A stretch of 52,671 bases of DNA from NCBI GenBank assembly GCA_022844015.1, contig JALHMO010000025.1:1-52671 (forward strand), in the 5' to 3' direction. A program made the position numbers and the translations under genes. Under the pieces are notes generated by a model, which was given only the letters and a program-made list of their open reading frames with translations, searched no databases and was not told the DNA's origin. Positions 22,523 through 31,410 of this stretch are shown one piece after another. The DNA comes from Reyranella sp. Lineage in GTDB: Bacteria > Pseudomonadota > Alphaproteobacteria > Reyranellales > Reyranellaceae. Every line of letters begins with the position of its first letter. Position 1 is the first letter of the stretch.

Positions 22523-23362
22523 TCAATACGGCCGATCCCCCTCGATCAGCACGCGCTGCATGACGCGGCTCTCGCCGACCGGGTAGTCGATCACGACACG
22601 GTGCATGGTGGCGCGGTTGTCCCACACCACGACGTCGCCCTTCGTCCAGACGTGGCCGTGGTGATGCTGCGGCTGGCGCGCGGCGTCTGCCAGCTCGTCG
22701 AGCAGGGCGTCGCTCTCGGCCCGCTCCAGGCCGACGATGCGGTCGAGCCGGTTGGGATTGAGATAGAGCGCCTTCCTGCCTGTCTCCGGGTGAGTGCGCA
22801 CCAGCGGATGCTCGACATCCGGCGTCTCGGCGATCTCCTGCGGCGTGCGCGCCGACGGCCGGTTGCGCGCCCGCCTCGTGTCGTAGCGGTGGATCGCGCG
22901 CATGCCGTCGATGCGCTCGCGCATCGCCGCGGGCAGCGATTCGTAGACGCTGTGCATATTGCAGAACCAGGTTGCGCCGCCGTGGCTCGGAATCTCGATG
23001 GCGTGCAGCAAGGTCGCCTTGGCCGGCGTGGCAAAATACGAATCGTCGGTATGCCAGTCCTCGGCGCGGATGGCGGTCTTGTCGGTCGAACCGTCTGCCT
23101 TGAGCGTGCTCACCATGACCGACACGTCCGGCACATCGCCGCTGCGCTTGTAGCGCAGCAGCTGCTTCTGCGGCGTGCCGAACACCTCCGACAGCCGACG
23201 CGTCTCGGCGGGCGCCATCGGCTCGCCCGGGATGACCACCAGCAGATGACTGGCGAGCGCCTGGCTGATGCGGCCGGCGACCTCGGGCTCATTGGCGCGC
23301 GACCGGTCCAAGCCTTCGATGCGTGCGCCCAAGGCACCGTTCAATGGAACTACAGCGACCAT
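22523..23362 (-). CDS. TauD/TfdA-family Fe(II)/2-oxoglutarate-dependent dioxygenase
   Basis: Predicted non-haem iron dioxygenase, 279 residues. The facial triad is His104 and Asp106 (WHTDDSY) and His254 (NRATMHRV); Arg266 or Arg270 (GESRVMQRV) is placed to bind 2-oxoglutarate. The HGHVWTKGDVVVWDNRATMH block is typical of the taurine/2,4-D dioxygenase family. No sulfonate transporter lies nearby, so taurine is not implied. It starts at ATG 23362 and converges on the CoA-transferase across a family D repeat. The next gene upstream is on the same strand with only 9 nt between. Confidence 0.9.
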   Translation of the reverse strand: MVAVVPLNGALGARIEGLDRSRANEPEVAGRISQALASHLLVVIPGEPMAPAETRRLSEVFGTPQKQLLRYKRSGDVPDVSVMVSTLKADGSTDKTAIRAEDWHTDDSYFATPAKATLLHAIEIPSHGGATWFCNMHSVYESLPAAMRERIDGMRAIHRYDTRRARNRPSARTPQEIAETPDVEHPLVRTHPETGRKALYLNPNRLDRIVGLERAESDALLDELADAARQPQHHHGHVWTKGDVVVWDNRATMHRVVIDYPVGESRVMQRVLIEGDRPY

Positions 23363-23371
23363 GGGCGGAGC

Positions 23372-23881
23372 CTAGCGCGACCAGACGGCCGAGACCAAGC
23401 CCCACAGCCAGAATCGCAGGCGCCGGATGCTCGCCACCGCCTTCTGCCAGGCCGGCAGGGCGCGCACGAAGGCGTAGAAGCGGTCTCGCCAGCCGAACAG
23501 CCAGGCCTCCGCGCGGACGAACCAGCCCAATCTTTCCAGGGCCGGATGCAGCACGTGATAAAGCCGGGCGACCAGCGCGGTCGCCAGCATCTTGCCCGCG
23601 ATCACGCTGGCGAGAGAGAGGCCATAGCGATGATGAAAGGCGAACCAGACGGCGGAAAGCTTGACCGGCAGCACCAGCAGCGACGGCGCGGCAAACGCCA
23701 GCACCGCGGCCCATGGCGGCAGGCGCCGCAGCCAGCCCTCGACCCAGGCCACCGGCGGCCACCTGGCCAGCGCCGCCATGGCGAGCCCGAGGTAGCGCAG
23801 CAGGATCTCTTCGAAGAAGACGATCGCCGCCGCGACGGGAATGAACGCCAAGTCGAGGGCGTGCTTGAGATGGCGTTTCAC
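23372..23881 (-). CDS. Hypothetical membrane protein
   Basis: 169 residues from a GTG start; I do not recognise the family. Two hydrophobic segments are clear: about 11-38 (AFIPVAAAIVFFEEILLRYLG) and about 54-84 (WAAVLAFAAPSLLVLPVKLSA). A third, weaker one at 88-110 is possible. The C-terminal third is Trp/Arg-rich and amphipathic (WLFGWRDRFYAF, FWLWGLVSAVWSR). It sits 9 nt upstream of the dioxygenase in the same orientation, so they may be co-transcribed, and it diverges from the phosphatase remnant with a 36-bp gap. No Shine-Dalgarno is obvious, so the start is uncertain. Confidence 0.7.
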   Translation of the reverse strand: MKRHLKHALDLAFIPVAAAIVFFEEILLRYLGLAMAALARWPPVAWVEGWLRRLPPWAAVLAFAAPSLLVLPVKLSAVWFAFHHRYGLSLASVIAGKMLATALVARLYHVLHPALERLGWFVRAEAWLFGWRDRFYAFVRALPAWQKAVASIRRLRFWLWGLVSAVWSR

Positions 23882-23917
23882 GATAGTGCCAACTAGACCT
23901 GCGATCCTGGCATTTCG

Positions 23918-24580
23918 GTGACCCCCTTGTTAACCCGTCGCACAATCGCCCAGCTCATGGCAACGGCCGCTCTCGCCCCGTCCGATGCCGGTGCCCAAGC
24001 GCGCCCACTCCTGACGCGCATCGCCTTCGGCTCGTGCGCCGACCAGGCCAAGCCGCAGCCGATCTGGGACGCCGTTCTGGCCTACAGGCCGAACCTGCTC
24101 ATCTTCGTGGGCGACAACGTCTATGGCGACTTCAGCTCGGCCGACGGGGCCAACCTGCGGCGCGCCTATGATCTTGCCTCGGGGATCGCGGGCTACAGCC
24201 GCTTGCGCAGGGAAGTTCCTCACCTCGCCGTCTGGGACGACCACGACTATGGCCTAAACGACGGCGGCGCGAGCTTCGCCCACAAGGAGATCGCCAAGGA
24301 CCTCTTCTTGCAGTTCTGGAACGTTCCTGCGGGCGACGAGCGGCGAACCCGCGGCGGCATCTACACGGCTTCGATCGTCGGCCCGCCCGGCATGCGCGTG
24401 CAGATCGTCCTGCTCGACGTGCGCTGGTTCCGCTCGCCACTCAAGCCGACCGACCAGCGCGGCGCGCCGGGCAAGGAGCGCTACGTGCCCGATCCAGACC
24501 CCGTCAAGACGATGCTGGGGCCCGAGCAGTGGGAGTGGCTGGTCGACAAGTCTGGCATCGTCGTCGAGAGGCTGTTCTAG
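23918..24580 (+). pseudogene. Truncated PhoD-like alkaline phosphatase / metallophosphatase
   Basis: 220 residues from a GTG, with a twin-arginine-like N-terminus (LTRRTIAQLMATAALAP). It then has the PhoD-like metallophosphatase motifs GSCADQAKPQPIWDA, VGDNVYGD and VWDDHDYGLNDGG (about residues 38-118) and the RWFRSPLKP block. The family normally runs about 330-370 residues; here the frame stops soon after LGPEQWEWLVDK, near 60% of the length. The C-terminal third with the GDRH-type metal ligand is missing, and I found no continuation in any frame downstream. Probably non-functional. The break coincides with the start of the lower-GC stretch. Confidence 0.75.
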
Positions 24581-25151
24581 TGCGGCGTGACGCCCTGGGC
24601 CCTTTGCCCTTGGTGGTGATCTGCCCTGGGGCCGGCGGCGACACTCTCGACGTGGACGGCACCCGCGGAGAGCAGGCGGGCCAGGACGCCTGACTTTAGG
24701 TGGGTCGCTCTCTCATCGTCGCCCGTCATCGATATAGATTGATAATATCGCGCTCGAATCGCACGTGCGTTACACTATTAGCGACACTACCAAGTCCACC
24801 ACCATCCTCGGCCTTTACAATCGGGACCCCTTAATTTGATGGGAGGCGACGGCCGCAAGACCATCATCGCCGAAATGCAGCGCCGCAGTAAGCCGCCCTA
24901 CCTGCCGCCCGCCGTTCCGTTCGGCTCGAAGCAGTGGCCAACACTTATCACGCCGGGACCGGGTCCGACGTCGCTCGATGACCTGAAGTAACCAGCGTCC
25001 GCGGCGACCGCCCCCTTGGCGGGTGTATGCGCAAATGAGGCGAGGCGCTACCATGGAAAATGGCTCGTCGGAACCGCATCGCGCATCAACCCAGAGACCC
25101 ACAGGGCTGTCACTCCACTCGGACGACTTGCGCCTTACGCCATCAAGTGCG
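24581..25151. other. Gene-poor stretch at the left edge of the low-GC region
   Basis: 571 bp with no recognisable gene except one doubtful 50-codon frame (24839-24991). The base composition drops visibly from about 24700 onward. A 6-9-6 inverted repeat CGATAT...ATATCG lies at 24730-24750. None of the palindromic repeat families seen elsewhere is present, and I see no transposase remnant or terminal inverted repeats. Confidence 0.5.
24839..24991 (+). CDS. Possible small hypothetical protein, 50 aa
   Basis: ATG to TAA, 50 residues, beginning MGGDGRKTIIAEM and ending PGPTSLDDLK, with a Pro-rich middle (KPPYLPPAVPFG). I do not recognise it. No good Shine-Dalgarno precedes it (GGGA about 12 nt upstream). 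It may be a real short gene or the tail of a decayed one. It shares the phosphatase frame but does not resemble that family's C-terminus. Confidence 0.25.
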   Translation: MGGDGRKTIIAEMQRRSKPPYLPPAVPFGSKQWPTLITPGPGPTSLDDLK

Positions 25152-26123
25152 CTAATTGACTGCGTCCGCCGCAATAAGGCGGAGTAACTCCCGCTGCCTT
25201 TGGACGGTCGCAACTCTCGCGCGCGCCGGCATCATTACGTCAGCGAACGACTTGCGGTCAACATCGGCAATGAGCTGCATGCCGGCCGCCTCAGCAGCCT
25301 TGCGCGCCAGAGGCTCGTACTCATCCCAAATCTTGCGATGATAGATAGCCGACTCCTTGGCGGCGGTACACAGAATGGCTTTGTCCTCATGCGAAAGCCG
25401 GTCGAATATCGCCTTCGAGAACACTAGAATGCTTGGCGTCCAGTTGTGTTCGGTCAGACTATAGTACTTCGCCACCTCGTAGTGACGCGATGCTTCATAG
25501 GTCGGCAGGTCAAACTCTCCTGCATCTACGACTCCTACTTTGAATGAGTCGTAGAGACGGAGATAGGGGATCTGTTTGGGGATCGCGCCCATAACCTGCA
25601 GCAGCGGCGTAAGGATATCGCCGGATTGGACGCGAACACTGAGCCCCTTCATGTCGGCGGCGGTCCGGATCGGTTTCTTTGCACTATAGAAGGAACGCGC
25701 TCCGACGTCGTAGAAGGCAAGGCCGATGAAACCTTCGTCTTCCATGTCGGCGAGGATCTGCTCGCCAATCGGGCCGTCGAGCACTCGTCGCTGGTGCTGC
25801 TTGGACCCGAACACGAATGGCAACGACGGCACGACCGTGGTTGGGACGAGCCCATGAAAGGCCGCAATGCCAACCCGCGCCATGGCAATATGGCCACGTT
25901 TGACCTGCTGGATGGTGAAGTCGTCCGTGGCAGTAGCTGGCGGCAGCATCTTGATGGTGTGGCGACCGTGGGTGCGGTCGCGAACGAGTTTGCCCATGTA
26001 GTTTACGGCCTGGACCGAGGGATTGTTGCTGGCGCGGAGGTCTGAAGATCGGAACTCGTCCGCTTCGGCAGTGGCCGCACCCAACAAGGCCGCAAGTGCA
26101 ACGAACAGGCTGGTCGTACGCAT
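25152..26123 (-). CDS. TRAP transporter substrate-binding protein, DctP type (orphan)
   Basis: Periplasmic binding protein of the TRAP class, 323 residues, with a signal peptide (about 1-20, MRTTSLFVALAALLGAATAEA). The mature part has the family pattern: an early TIQQVKRGHIAMARVGIAAF block, SLPFVFGSKQHQR (about 98-110) and ADMKGLSVRVQSGDILTPLL (about 155-174), which includes the conserved Arg that binds the ligand carboxylate. The ATG at 26123 is preceded by GAGG. No dctQ or dctM permease gene lies in the window, so it is an orphan. Divergent from the binding protein and kinase to its right; a sensory role is possible. Confidence 0.88.
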   Translation of the reverse strand: MRTTSLFVALAALLGAATAEADEFRSSDLRASNNPSVQAVNYMGKLVRDRTHGRHTIKMLPPATATDDFTIQQVKRGHIAMARVGIAAFHGLVPTTVVPSLPFVFGSKQHQRRVLDGPIGEQILADMEDEGFIGLAFYDVGARSFYSAKKPIRTAADMKGLSVRVQSGDILTPLLQVMGAIPKQIPYLRLYDSFKVGVVDAGEFDLPTYEASRHYEVAKYYSLTEHNWTPSILVFSKAIFDRLSHEDKAILCTAAKESAIYHRKIWDEYEPLARKAAEAAGMQLIADVDRKSFADVMMPARARVATVQRQRELLRLIAADAVN

Positions 26124-26418
26124 GGCACTACCTCGTTTACAGTGTCTCCTCCGCTCCTCAAGGTAAGCTGCGGACAGATTCCGCACCTGATGACAGCACC
26201 TGTTCAAGCCTACCATTGCATGGTCCGCCAGTCCACAACACCTCTCGCGACAGACGCCAACCGCGGCTCCACACACAGTCACGGTGGAATACCGATCAAC
26301 AGCACTACGATCCAAGGCCGGCGTTCCAGCAATTGCTTCCAGAATGGATCAATTGCAGGTCGCCCATCCAGCCTGAGACAATAACCTGCGCCACCACCAG
26401 CCGAGAGAGGACCACTGC
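26124..26418. other. Divergent intergenic region, 295 bp
   Basis: Lies between the TRAP-type binding protein (minus) and the family-3 binding protein (plus), and so must hold both promoters. A perfect ACCAT-TGC-ATGGT dyad is at 26212-26224. I see no convincing -35/-10 pair, no sigma-54 motif and no repeat element. Confidence 0.4.
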
Positions 26419-27216
26419 TTGAAGACCTGTTTCGTCTTGGCCCTGCTGACCGCGCTTTTTGTCGCCGCCGCTGGCCAAGCATCCAGCGCCGAGGCACGCG
26501 ACGTGCGTATGGTCGCCCCTGAAATTCCACCTCATTTCGACAGTCGCGGGCGTGGGCGCATCGGTGATGTCGTGCGGGCCGTCATGGCAAGGTGCGGTCA
26601 CACTGTCGAATTCTCCATGGTACCTTTCGGTCGCCACTGGAAGGACTACGCTGACAACACGTCCTTCGATGGCCTCGCGACGGCGGAGGCAGATCAAACC
26701 TTTCCCGGATACTCCACCAAGCCCTTCATTCACCTGCAGGATGGTGCAACAGTGCTCGGCGGGAGGCTCTCGACGATCACATCGGTCGAAGAGCTGAGAG
26801 GCATGCGCGTGGTGGCCTTCCCTGCCGCCGACAGAATTCTTGGCATCGAGAAGTGGGTGCCGCAGTTCAAGAGCTTCAGTATGCACGCCGAGCGCTTCGA
26901 CCAGTTGCGGCCGCTACTTGCCAATCGAACCGACGTCATTCTCGCTGACGGCCTCATCACTGCACACTTCGTGACGCTCCTGCGTGAGCGGGCACAGGCG
27001 GGGCTTGAAGCCAGTGTCGATCCGGCAAAGCAAGTCCTCTTTCGCAGAATATTCGCAGCCGGCCCCCAACGGCTCTACTTTCGGGATGCCGCGCTCGCTG
27101 CCGACTTCGATCGATGTGCCGAAGCATTGCACGCGGAAGGTGCAGTAGTGCGCATCGCCAAGCCATTTGTCGACAGGTATCGGGACATCGTCGGCAACCA
27201 GTATCCAATCGACTGA
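26419..27216 (+). CDS. Periplasmic solute-binding protein, family 3-like
   Basis: 265 residues from a TTG start with a strong GAGAGAGG Shine-Dalgarno 8 nt upstream. Signal peptide about 1-23 (LALLTALFVAAAGQASSA), then a family-3-type fold: the PEIPPHFDSRGRGRIGDVVRAVMARCG opening (about 34-60), TSVEELRGMRVVAFP (about 121-135) and the RTDVILADGLIT loop. The usual ABC permease and ATPase genes are absent. It ends 27 nt before the hybrid histidine kinase start, so the two are almost surely one operon and the protein may act as its periplasmic ligand sensor. Confidence 0.8.
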   Translation: MKTCFVLALLTALFVAAAGQASSAEARDVRMVAPEIPPHFDSRGRGRIGDVVRAVMARCGHTVEFSMVPFGRHWKDYADNTSFDGLATAEADQTFPGYSTKPFIHLQDGATVLGGRLSTITSVEELRGMRVVAFPAADRILGIEKWVPQFKSFSMHAERFDQLRPLLANRTDVILADGLITAHFVTLLRERAQAGLEASVDPAKQVLFRRIFAAGPQRLYFRDAALAADFDRCAEALHAEGAVVRIAKPFVDRYRDIVGNQYPID

Positions 27217-27243
27217 TGGTGCTCCTCTGGTGCGGGTCGTGCA

Positions 27244-29832
27244 ATGCTGCGAAGCGTCTCCCTATCCCTCTACTCCAGAGCCATGCTCTGGATTGGTGCA
27301 AGCCTTGTAGTTGTCACAGCAACCTCCACCGGCCTGGCCATTGAGGAAAGGCGTGATACTGTCTCAAAGACTCTGCAGGCCCGTCTTGTCGAGGCGACGG
27401 GACAGCAGGCAATCGCCGTAAGCGACGCGGTTTGGAAGCTCAACAAGGAGGGCGCGGAGACGGTTTTGCGAGGAATGTCTCGTGATCCGGACTTCCTCGC
27501 AATTCACGTGACCGACGAGGCAGGACGGCTCTTTGCGAGCGTCGGTGCCAAGGACGTTCCCGCCACCCTCGTCCAGAAAAGCATTGCGCCGATTACCGTC
27601 AACGACGGTGGCGATGAGCGTCAAATCGGAACCCTGGTCTTGTACTTCTCCACCTCCCGCCTGGAGACCATGCGGCGTGACCTCATGTGGGACGCGACCA
27701 AGCTCGGCTTGATCCAGGTTGCTGCGGTCTTGCTTGCCACTGCCCTGGTCCTCCGCGCGCTCATCAAGCCCTTGGAGCGCATCACCAATCGGATGCTCCG
27801 GTTGGCAGAGGGCGACTTGACGAGCTCAATTCCTTACAAGGACAGACCGGACCAGCTTGGCGACATAGCCCGCGCGGTCGACCTATTTCGCCGAGAAATG
27901 AGCGCGCGACGCCAAGTGACCTACCAACTCGAGTTGGCGCAGAAGGACCTAGAGCGTCGCATACAGGAGCGTACCCGGGATCTGGGCGAGAGCGAGAAGC
28001 GTTTCCGCAGCCTGTTCGACAACTCGCCACTGCCGAAGTGGGTCTACAGCACCAGGAGCTTGAGGTTCCTTCAAGTCAACAACGCGGCCATTTCGAAATA
28101 TGGCTACTCTCAGGAAGAGTTCCTCTCCATGACCCTGATGGATATCCGACCGCCCGAGGACGTCGCTCGCCTGACCCAGTGGCTGCGCCAGCCAGCGGTG
28201 CGCCGTCATCACGCAACCAACTGGCGACATCGGCAAAAGGATGGTTTGACGTACGACGTCGAAGTGTACATGAACGACGTAGAGTTCGGTGGTGAACCGG
28301 CGCGACTTGCCGTTGTCATCGATGTAACGGACCGCAAGAAGGTAGAACGGCAGATTCAGCGCATCGTGGAGACCTCACAGGACATCATCCTCGTCACCGA
28401 CGGCTATGGGAGATTCCTGCTGATTAGCCCCAGCTCGGCTAGCGTCCTTGGCTACCTGCCTGAAGAAATGATCGGCAGGCTTGGAAGTGACTTCATCTGG
28501 CCCGAGGACCTCGAGTTGACACGCGATGAGATGCGCGCAGCCCGTCACGGAAGTGCAGTTCGGCACTTTCGGTGCCGCTACGTTCATAGGGACGGCCATC
28601 CAGTTCCGCTCGTTTGGAATTCGGTCTGGTCGGAGCCAGACCGATGCCACTTTTTCATCGGCCGGGACATGACCGAGTACGAGCGGACCGAGCAGCAGTT
28701 GCTTCAAGCGCAGAAGATGGAAGCCGTAGGTCAGTTGACCGGTGGTGTAGCCCACGACTTCAACAACATTCTCATGGTGATCATGGCCGGAATCGAGGCA
28801 CTCGAAGATCGCGATGACCTCGATGACGACATGAGAACCCGGATCACTCGGATCACCGCTGCCGTCGAACGTGCATCGTCTCTGACGCGCCAACTGTTAA
28901 ATTTTTCCCGCAAACGGCCTCTACGACCGAAATCCACAAACGTCAATGGCCTCGTGTCGGCCACGTGCAAGCTGCTTGAGCGCAGTTTGGGTGAGCAGAT
29001 CGAGATCGTCACCTCGCTTGGAAAGGCTGTATGGACCATCGAGGTCGACCAAGCCCAGCTCGAATCGGCCCTCATCAACCTGAGTATCAATGCGCGCGAC
29101 GCGATGCCGTCGGGCGGTCGCCTCACGATCGAAACGCGAAATGTGTTTCTCGACGACGACTACGTCCGCCAGAATCCGGATGTGACGCCCGGTGACTACG
29201 CAATGATCTCCGTCACCGACACCGGCACCGGCATGCCACCGGACGTTCTCTCGAAGATGTTTGAGCCCTTCTTCACGACGAAGCCGCCGGGCAAAGGAAC
29301 CGGTCTCGGCCTCAGCATGGTGTACGGTTTCATCAAACAGTCTGGAGGCCATGTACGTGTGTACAGCGAGGTTGGCCGAGGGACATCGATCGAACTTCAT
29401 TTTCAGAGGGCGCCAGCTCATTTTGGAGGAGAGGAGAGTTCCAGGAGGCTACCTTTCCGGGGCGCTGGTGAACGAATCCTCGTCGTCGAAAACGACACCG
29501 ACGTTCGGGAGAGCGTAGTTGGCCAGCTGCGCGACCTGGGCTACGGGGCAACAGACGCCCCGGACGCAGTGGCCGGGCTTCGCGTGCTCGAAGGCGCTTC
29601 GCCTTGCTTTGATCTTCTGCTGAGCGACGTCATCATGCCGGGTCCCATGGATGGTCCCGCTCTCGCTGCTGAAGTGAGACGACGATGGCCAGCGACCAGG
29701 GTCATCTTCATGTCGGGTTACACGGGCAACTTTGTGACGACCGATGCGCCCTTGCTGAACAAGCCATTCCACAAGTCCGAGCTGGCAGAGATGGTGCACA
29801 GGACCATTTCGGCCTGCAATGCGCCCTCTTGA
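27244..29832 (+). CDS. Hybrid sensor histidine kinase (HAMP-PAS-PAS-HisKA-HATPase-REC)
   Basis: 862 residues, inner membrane. TM1 is about 12-32, a periplasmic sensor of about 120 residues follows, TM2 is about 150-172, then HAMP (about 170-225), a coiled stretch, PAS1 (about 255-360), PAS2 (about 375-485), HisKA with His504 (GGVAHDFNN), HATPase with N, G1 and G2 boxes (NLSINARDAM, DTGTGM, GKGTGLGLSM) and a C-terminal receiver with Asp795 (LLLSDVIMPG) and Lys in LLNKPF. No separate DNA-binding response regulator lies nearby, so the output partner is unknown. Co-oriented with the binding protein 27 nt upstream. The GC content is visibly lower than in flanking genes. Confidence 0.93.
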   Translation: MLRSVSLSLYSRAMLWIGASLVVVTATSTGLAIEERRDTVSKTLQARLVEATGQQAIAVSDAVWKLNKEGAETVLRGMSRDPDFLAIHVTDEAGRLFASVGAKDVPATLVQKSIAPITVNDGGDERQIGTLVLYFSTSRLETMRRDLMWDATKLGLIQVAAVLLATALVLRALIKPLERITNRMLRLAEGDLTSSIPYKDRPDQLGDIARAVDLFRREMSARRQVTYQLELAQKDLERRIQERTRDLGESEKRFRSLFDNSPLPKWVYSTRSLRFLQVNNAAISKYGYSQEEFLSMTLMDIRPPEDVARLTQWLRQPAVRRHHATNWRHRQKDGLTYDVEVYMNDVEFGGEPARLAVVIDVTDRKKVERQIQRIVETSQDIILVTDGYGRFLLISPSSASVLGYLPEEMIGRLGSDFIWPEDLELTRDEMRAARHGSAVRHFRCRYVHRDGHPVPLVWNSVWSEPDRCHFFIGRDMTEYERTEQQLLQAQKMEAVGQLTGGVAHDFNNILMVIMAGIEALEDRDDLDDDMRTRITRITAAVERASSLTRQLLNFSRKRPLRPKSTNVNGLVSATCKLLERSLGEQIEIVTSLGKAVWTIEVDQAQLESALINLSINARDAMPSGGRLTIETRNVFLDDDYVRQNPDVTPGDYAMISVTDTGTGMPPDVLSKMFEPFFTTKPPGKGTGLGLSMVYGFIKQSGGHVRVYSEVGRGTSIELHFQRAPAHFGGEESSRRLPFRGAGERILVVENDTDVRESVVGQLRDLGYGATDAPDAVAGLRVLEGASPCFDLLLSDVIMPGPMDGPALAAEVRRRWPATRVIFMSGYTGNFVTTDAPLLNKPFHKSELAEMVHRTISACNAPS

Positions 29833-30384
29833 GTATCGCAGGGGAAAACGGTTGGCTGTGATGTGTTGCAGTGCAAAGGGACAGGTCAAGGGCCGATCGC
29901 GCCGTTATGGGGCCTGCGAAGGGAGCTGAGCAGTCCTGATCGGCAGAAGCCCGGCGGGCTTTCAGTTGGTCGCAGCACGGCAGTTGCACCCTTGCGTTGC
30001 GCGACGAGGGCGGCAGCACGCGCCGCGCCTCGGTCGTCGCCTTCGACGACCGAGGCATCAGCAGCTAGCGGGCGCTTCGTCTTGTTGCCTCCCTGCACGA
30101 AGCGCGGGGAGGTGCCCCGTCATACGGGGCGGAGGGGTCGAAAGCCCCAGTCAAGGCTTGACCTGCATGCGATGCATCGCGTGTCGCCCATGACCCCTCC
30201 GCCCCCTTCGGGGGCACCTCCCCAACGCAAGCGTTGGGGAGGCGACATGAACTGCGCCCCACTCTCCCTCCCTGCGCGAAGCGCAGGGAGACGACGTCAC
30301 GTCCCATTCCCCTCCCTGCGCGAAGCGCGGGGAGGTGCCCCGTCTTACGGGGCGGAGGGGTCGAAAGCCCCAGTCGCCGGCGAG
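29833..30384. repeat. Family D repeat cluster in a 552-bp gap
   Basis: From 30088 to 30371 there are three related hairpin blocks built on cctccctgcgcgaagcgcgg/ggaggtgccccgt and cctccccaacgcaagcgttggggagg (30218-30243). The sentence-like block gtcgaaagccccagtc occurs twice (30137 and 30360). The kinase and the Bug gene converge on this gap. Positions 29833-30087 contain no gene that I can support. Confidence 0.65.
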
Positions 30385-31371
30385 CTACTCCGGCTTGACG
30401 CCGGCGGCCTGCACGGCCGGCACCCACTTGTCGATCGACGCCTTCAGGGTAGTGCGCAGGGCATCCGGCGACCCTTGTGCCGCGCTCGGCAGGTCGACGG
30501 CGAACTCGGTGAGCCGAACGCGAATCTTGTCGTCGGCAAGGGTCGTCAGCAGGGCCTGGTTGAGCTTGGCGATCACGTCCTTGGGCGTGCCCTTGGGCGC
30601 GAAGAACCCGTTCCAGATCGTGACCTCGTAGCCCTTGAGGCCCGCCTCGTCGATGGTCGGCACGTCGGGCAACTGCGGCAGGCGCTTGAGGGTGGTCACG
30701 CCGAGCGCCTTGATGTTGCCGGCCTTGATCTGCGGCAGCACGTTAACGGCCTGGTCGACCATGTAGTCGAACTGGCCGGAAACGAGATCGTTCAACGCCG
30801 GACCGGTTCCCTTGTAGGGGATCTCCAGCACGTCGACCTTCATCATGCTGTTCAGCATCAGGCCGCCGAGGTGGGACGCCGCGCCGATGCCGGCCATGCC
30901 GTACTGCGCCTTCTTCTGGTTGGCCTTCACCCACGCCGCGAACTCGGCGAAGTCCTTGGCCGGCAGGCCCTTCTTCGCCACCAGCACCATGGGATTGGTG
31001 CCGCCCAGCCCGATCGGCTCGAGATCCTTCTGGCTATCGTAGGGCAGCGACTTGTAGAGCGCGATGTTGACCGCCAGGGTGCCCATGTGGGCGAACAGCA
31101 GCGTGTAGCCGTCGGGCGCGGCGCGCGCCGCCTTGGCCACGCCGATCGTGCCGCCGGCACCGGCGACATTGTCGATGATGATCTGCTGGCCGAGGACCTC
31201 GCCCATGCGCTGGCCGAGGATGCGGGCCAGGGCATCGGTCGGCCCGCCGGCCGCGAACGGCACGATCACCGAGATGGGCTTCGTGGGGTAGGCCTGCGCC
31301 CTGGCGCCCTGCGGCAGTGCGGCGAGGCCCGCGGCCGCCGAGGCGGCAGCGATCAGATTACGTCTTTTCAT
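30385..31371 (-). CDS. Bug-family tripartite tricarboxylate transporter substrate-binding protein (orphan)
   Basis: Periplasmic TctC-like protein, 328 residues. The N-terminus MKRRNLIAAASAAAGLAALPQGARA is a signal peptide with an Arg pair. The mature part opens with [19 protein letters not shown], the Bug signature, and contains GAGGTIGVAKAARAAPDGYTLLF (about 72-94) and the DVPTIDEAGLKGYE block. No tctA or tctB membrane gene is present. It follows the dehydrogenase gene by 39 nt on the same strand, suggesting that the bound acid is the dehydrogenase substrate or a precursor. Confidence 0.93.
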   Translation of the reverse strand: MKRRNLIAAASAAAGLAALPQGARAQAYPTKPISVIVPFAAGGPTDALARILGQRMGEVLGQQIIIDNVAGAGGTIGVAKAARAAPDGYTLLFAHMGTLAVNIALYKSLPYDSQKDLEPIGLGGTNPMVLVAKKGLPAKDFAEFAAWVKANQKKAQYGMAGIGAASHLGGLMLNSMMKVDVLEIPYKGTGPALNDLVSGQFDYMVDQAVNVLPQIKAGNIKALGVTTLKRLPQLPDVPTIDEAGLKGYEVTIWNGFFAPKGTPKDVIAKLNQALLTTLADDKIRVRLTEFAVDLPSAAQGSPDALRTTLKASIDKWVPAVQAAGVKPE

Positions 31372-31410
31372 ATGCGGCTCCTGCCCGGCCCGAATGCGGG
31401 CGGCAGGCTG

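Noticed and set aside
22523..23362. Naming the dioxygenase tauD
   Set aside because: The triad fits the family, but there are no taurine transport genes or substrate evidence.
24815..25213. A 132-codon minus-strand frame in the island edge
   Set aside because: It overlaps the 3' end of the TRAP binding protein gene in another frame, and its Arg/Ser-rich product resembles nothing.
30088..30371. Regularly spaced repeats considered as a CRISPR array
   Set aside because: The units are hairpins of unequal length without constant direct repeats or unique spacers of even size, and no cas gene is near.
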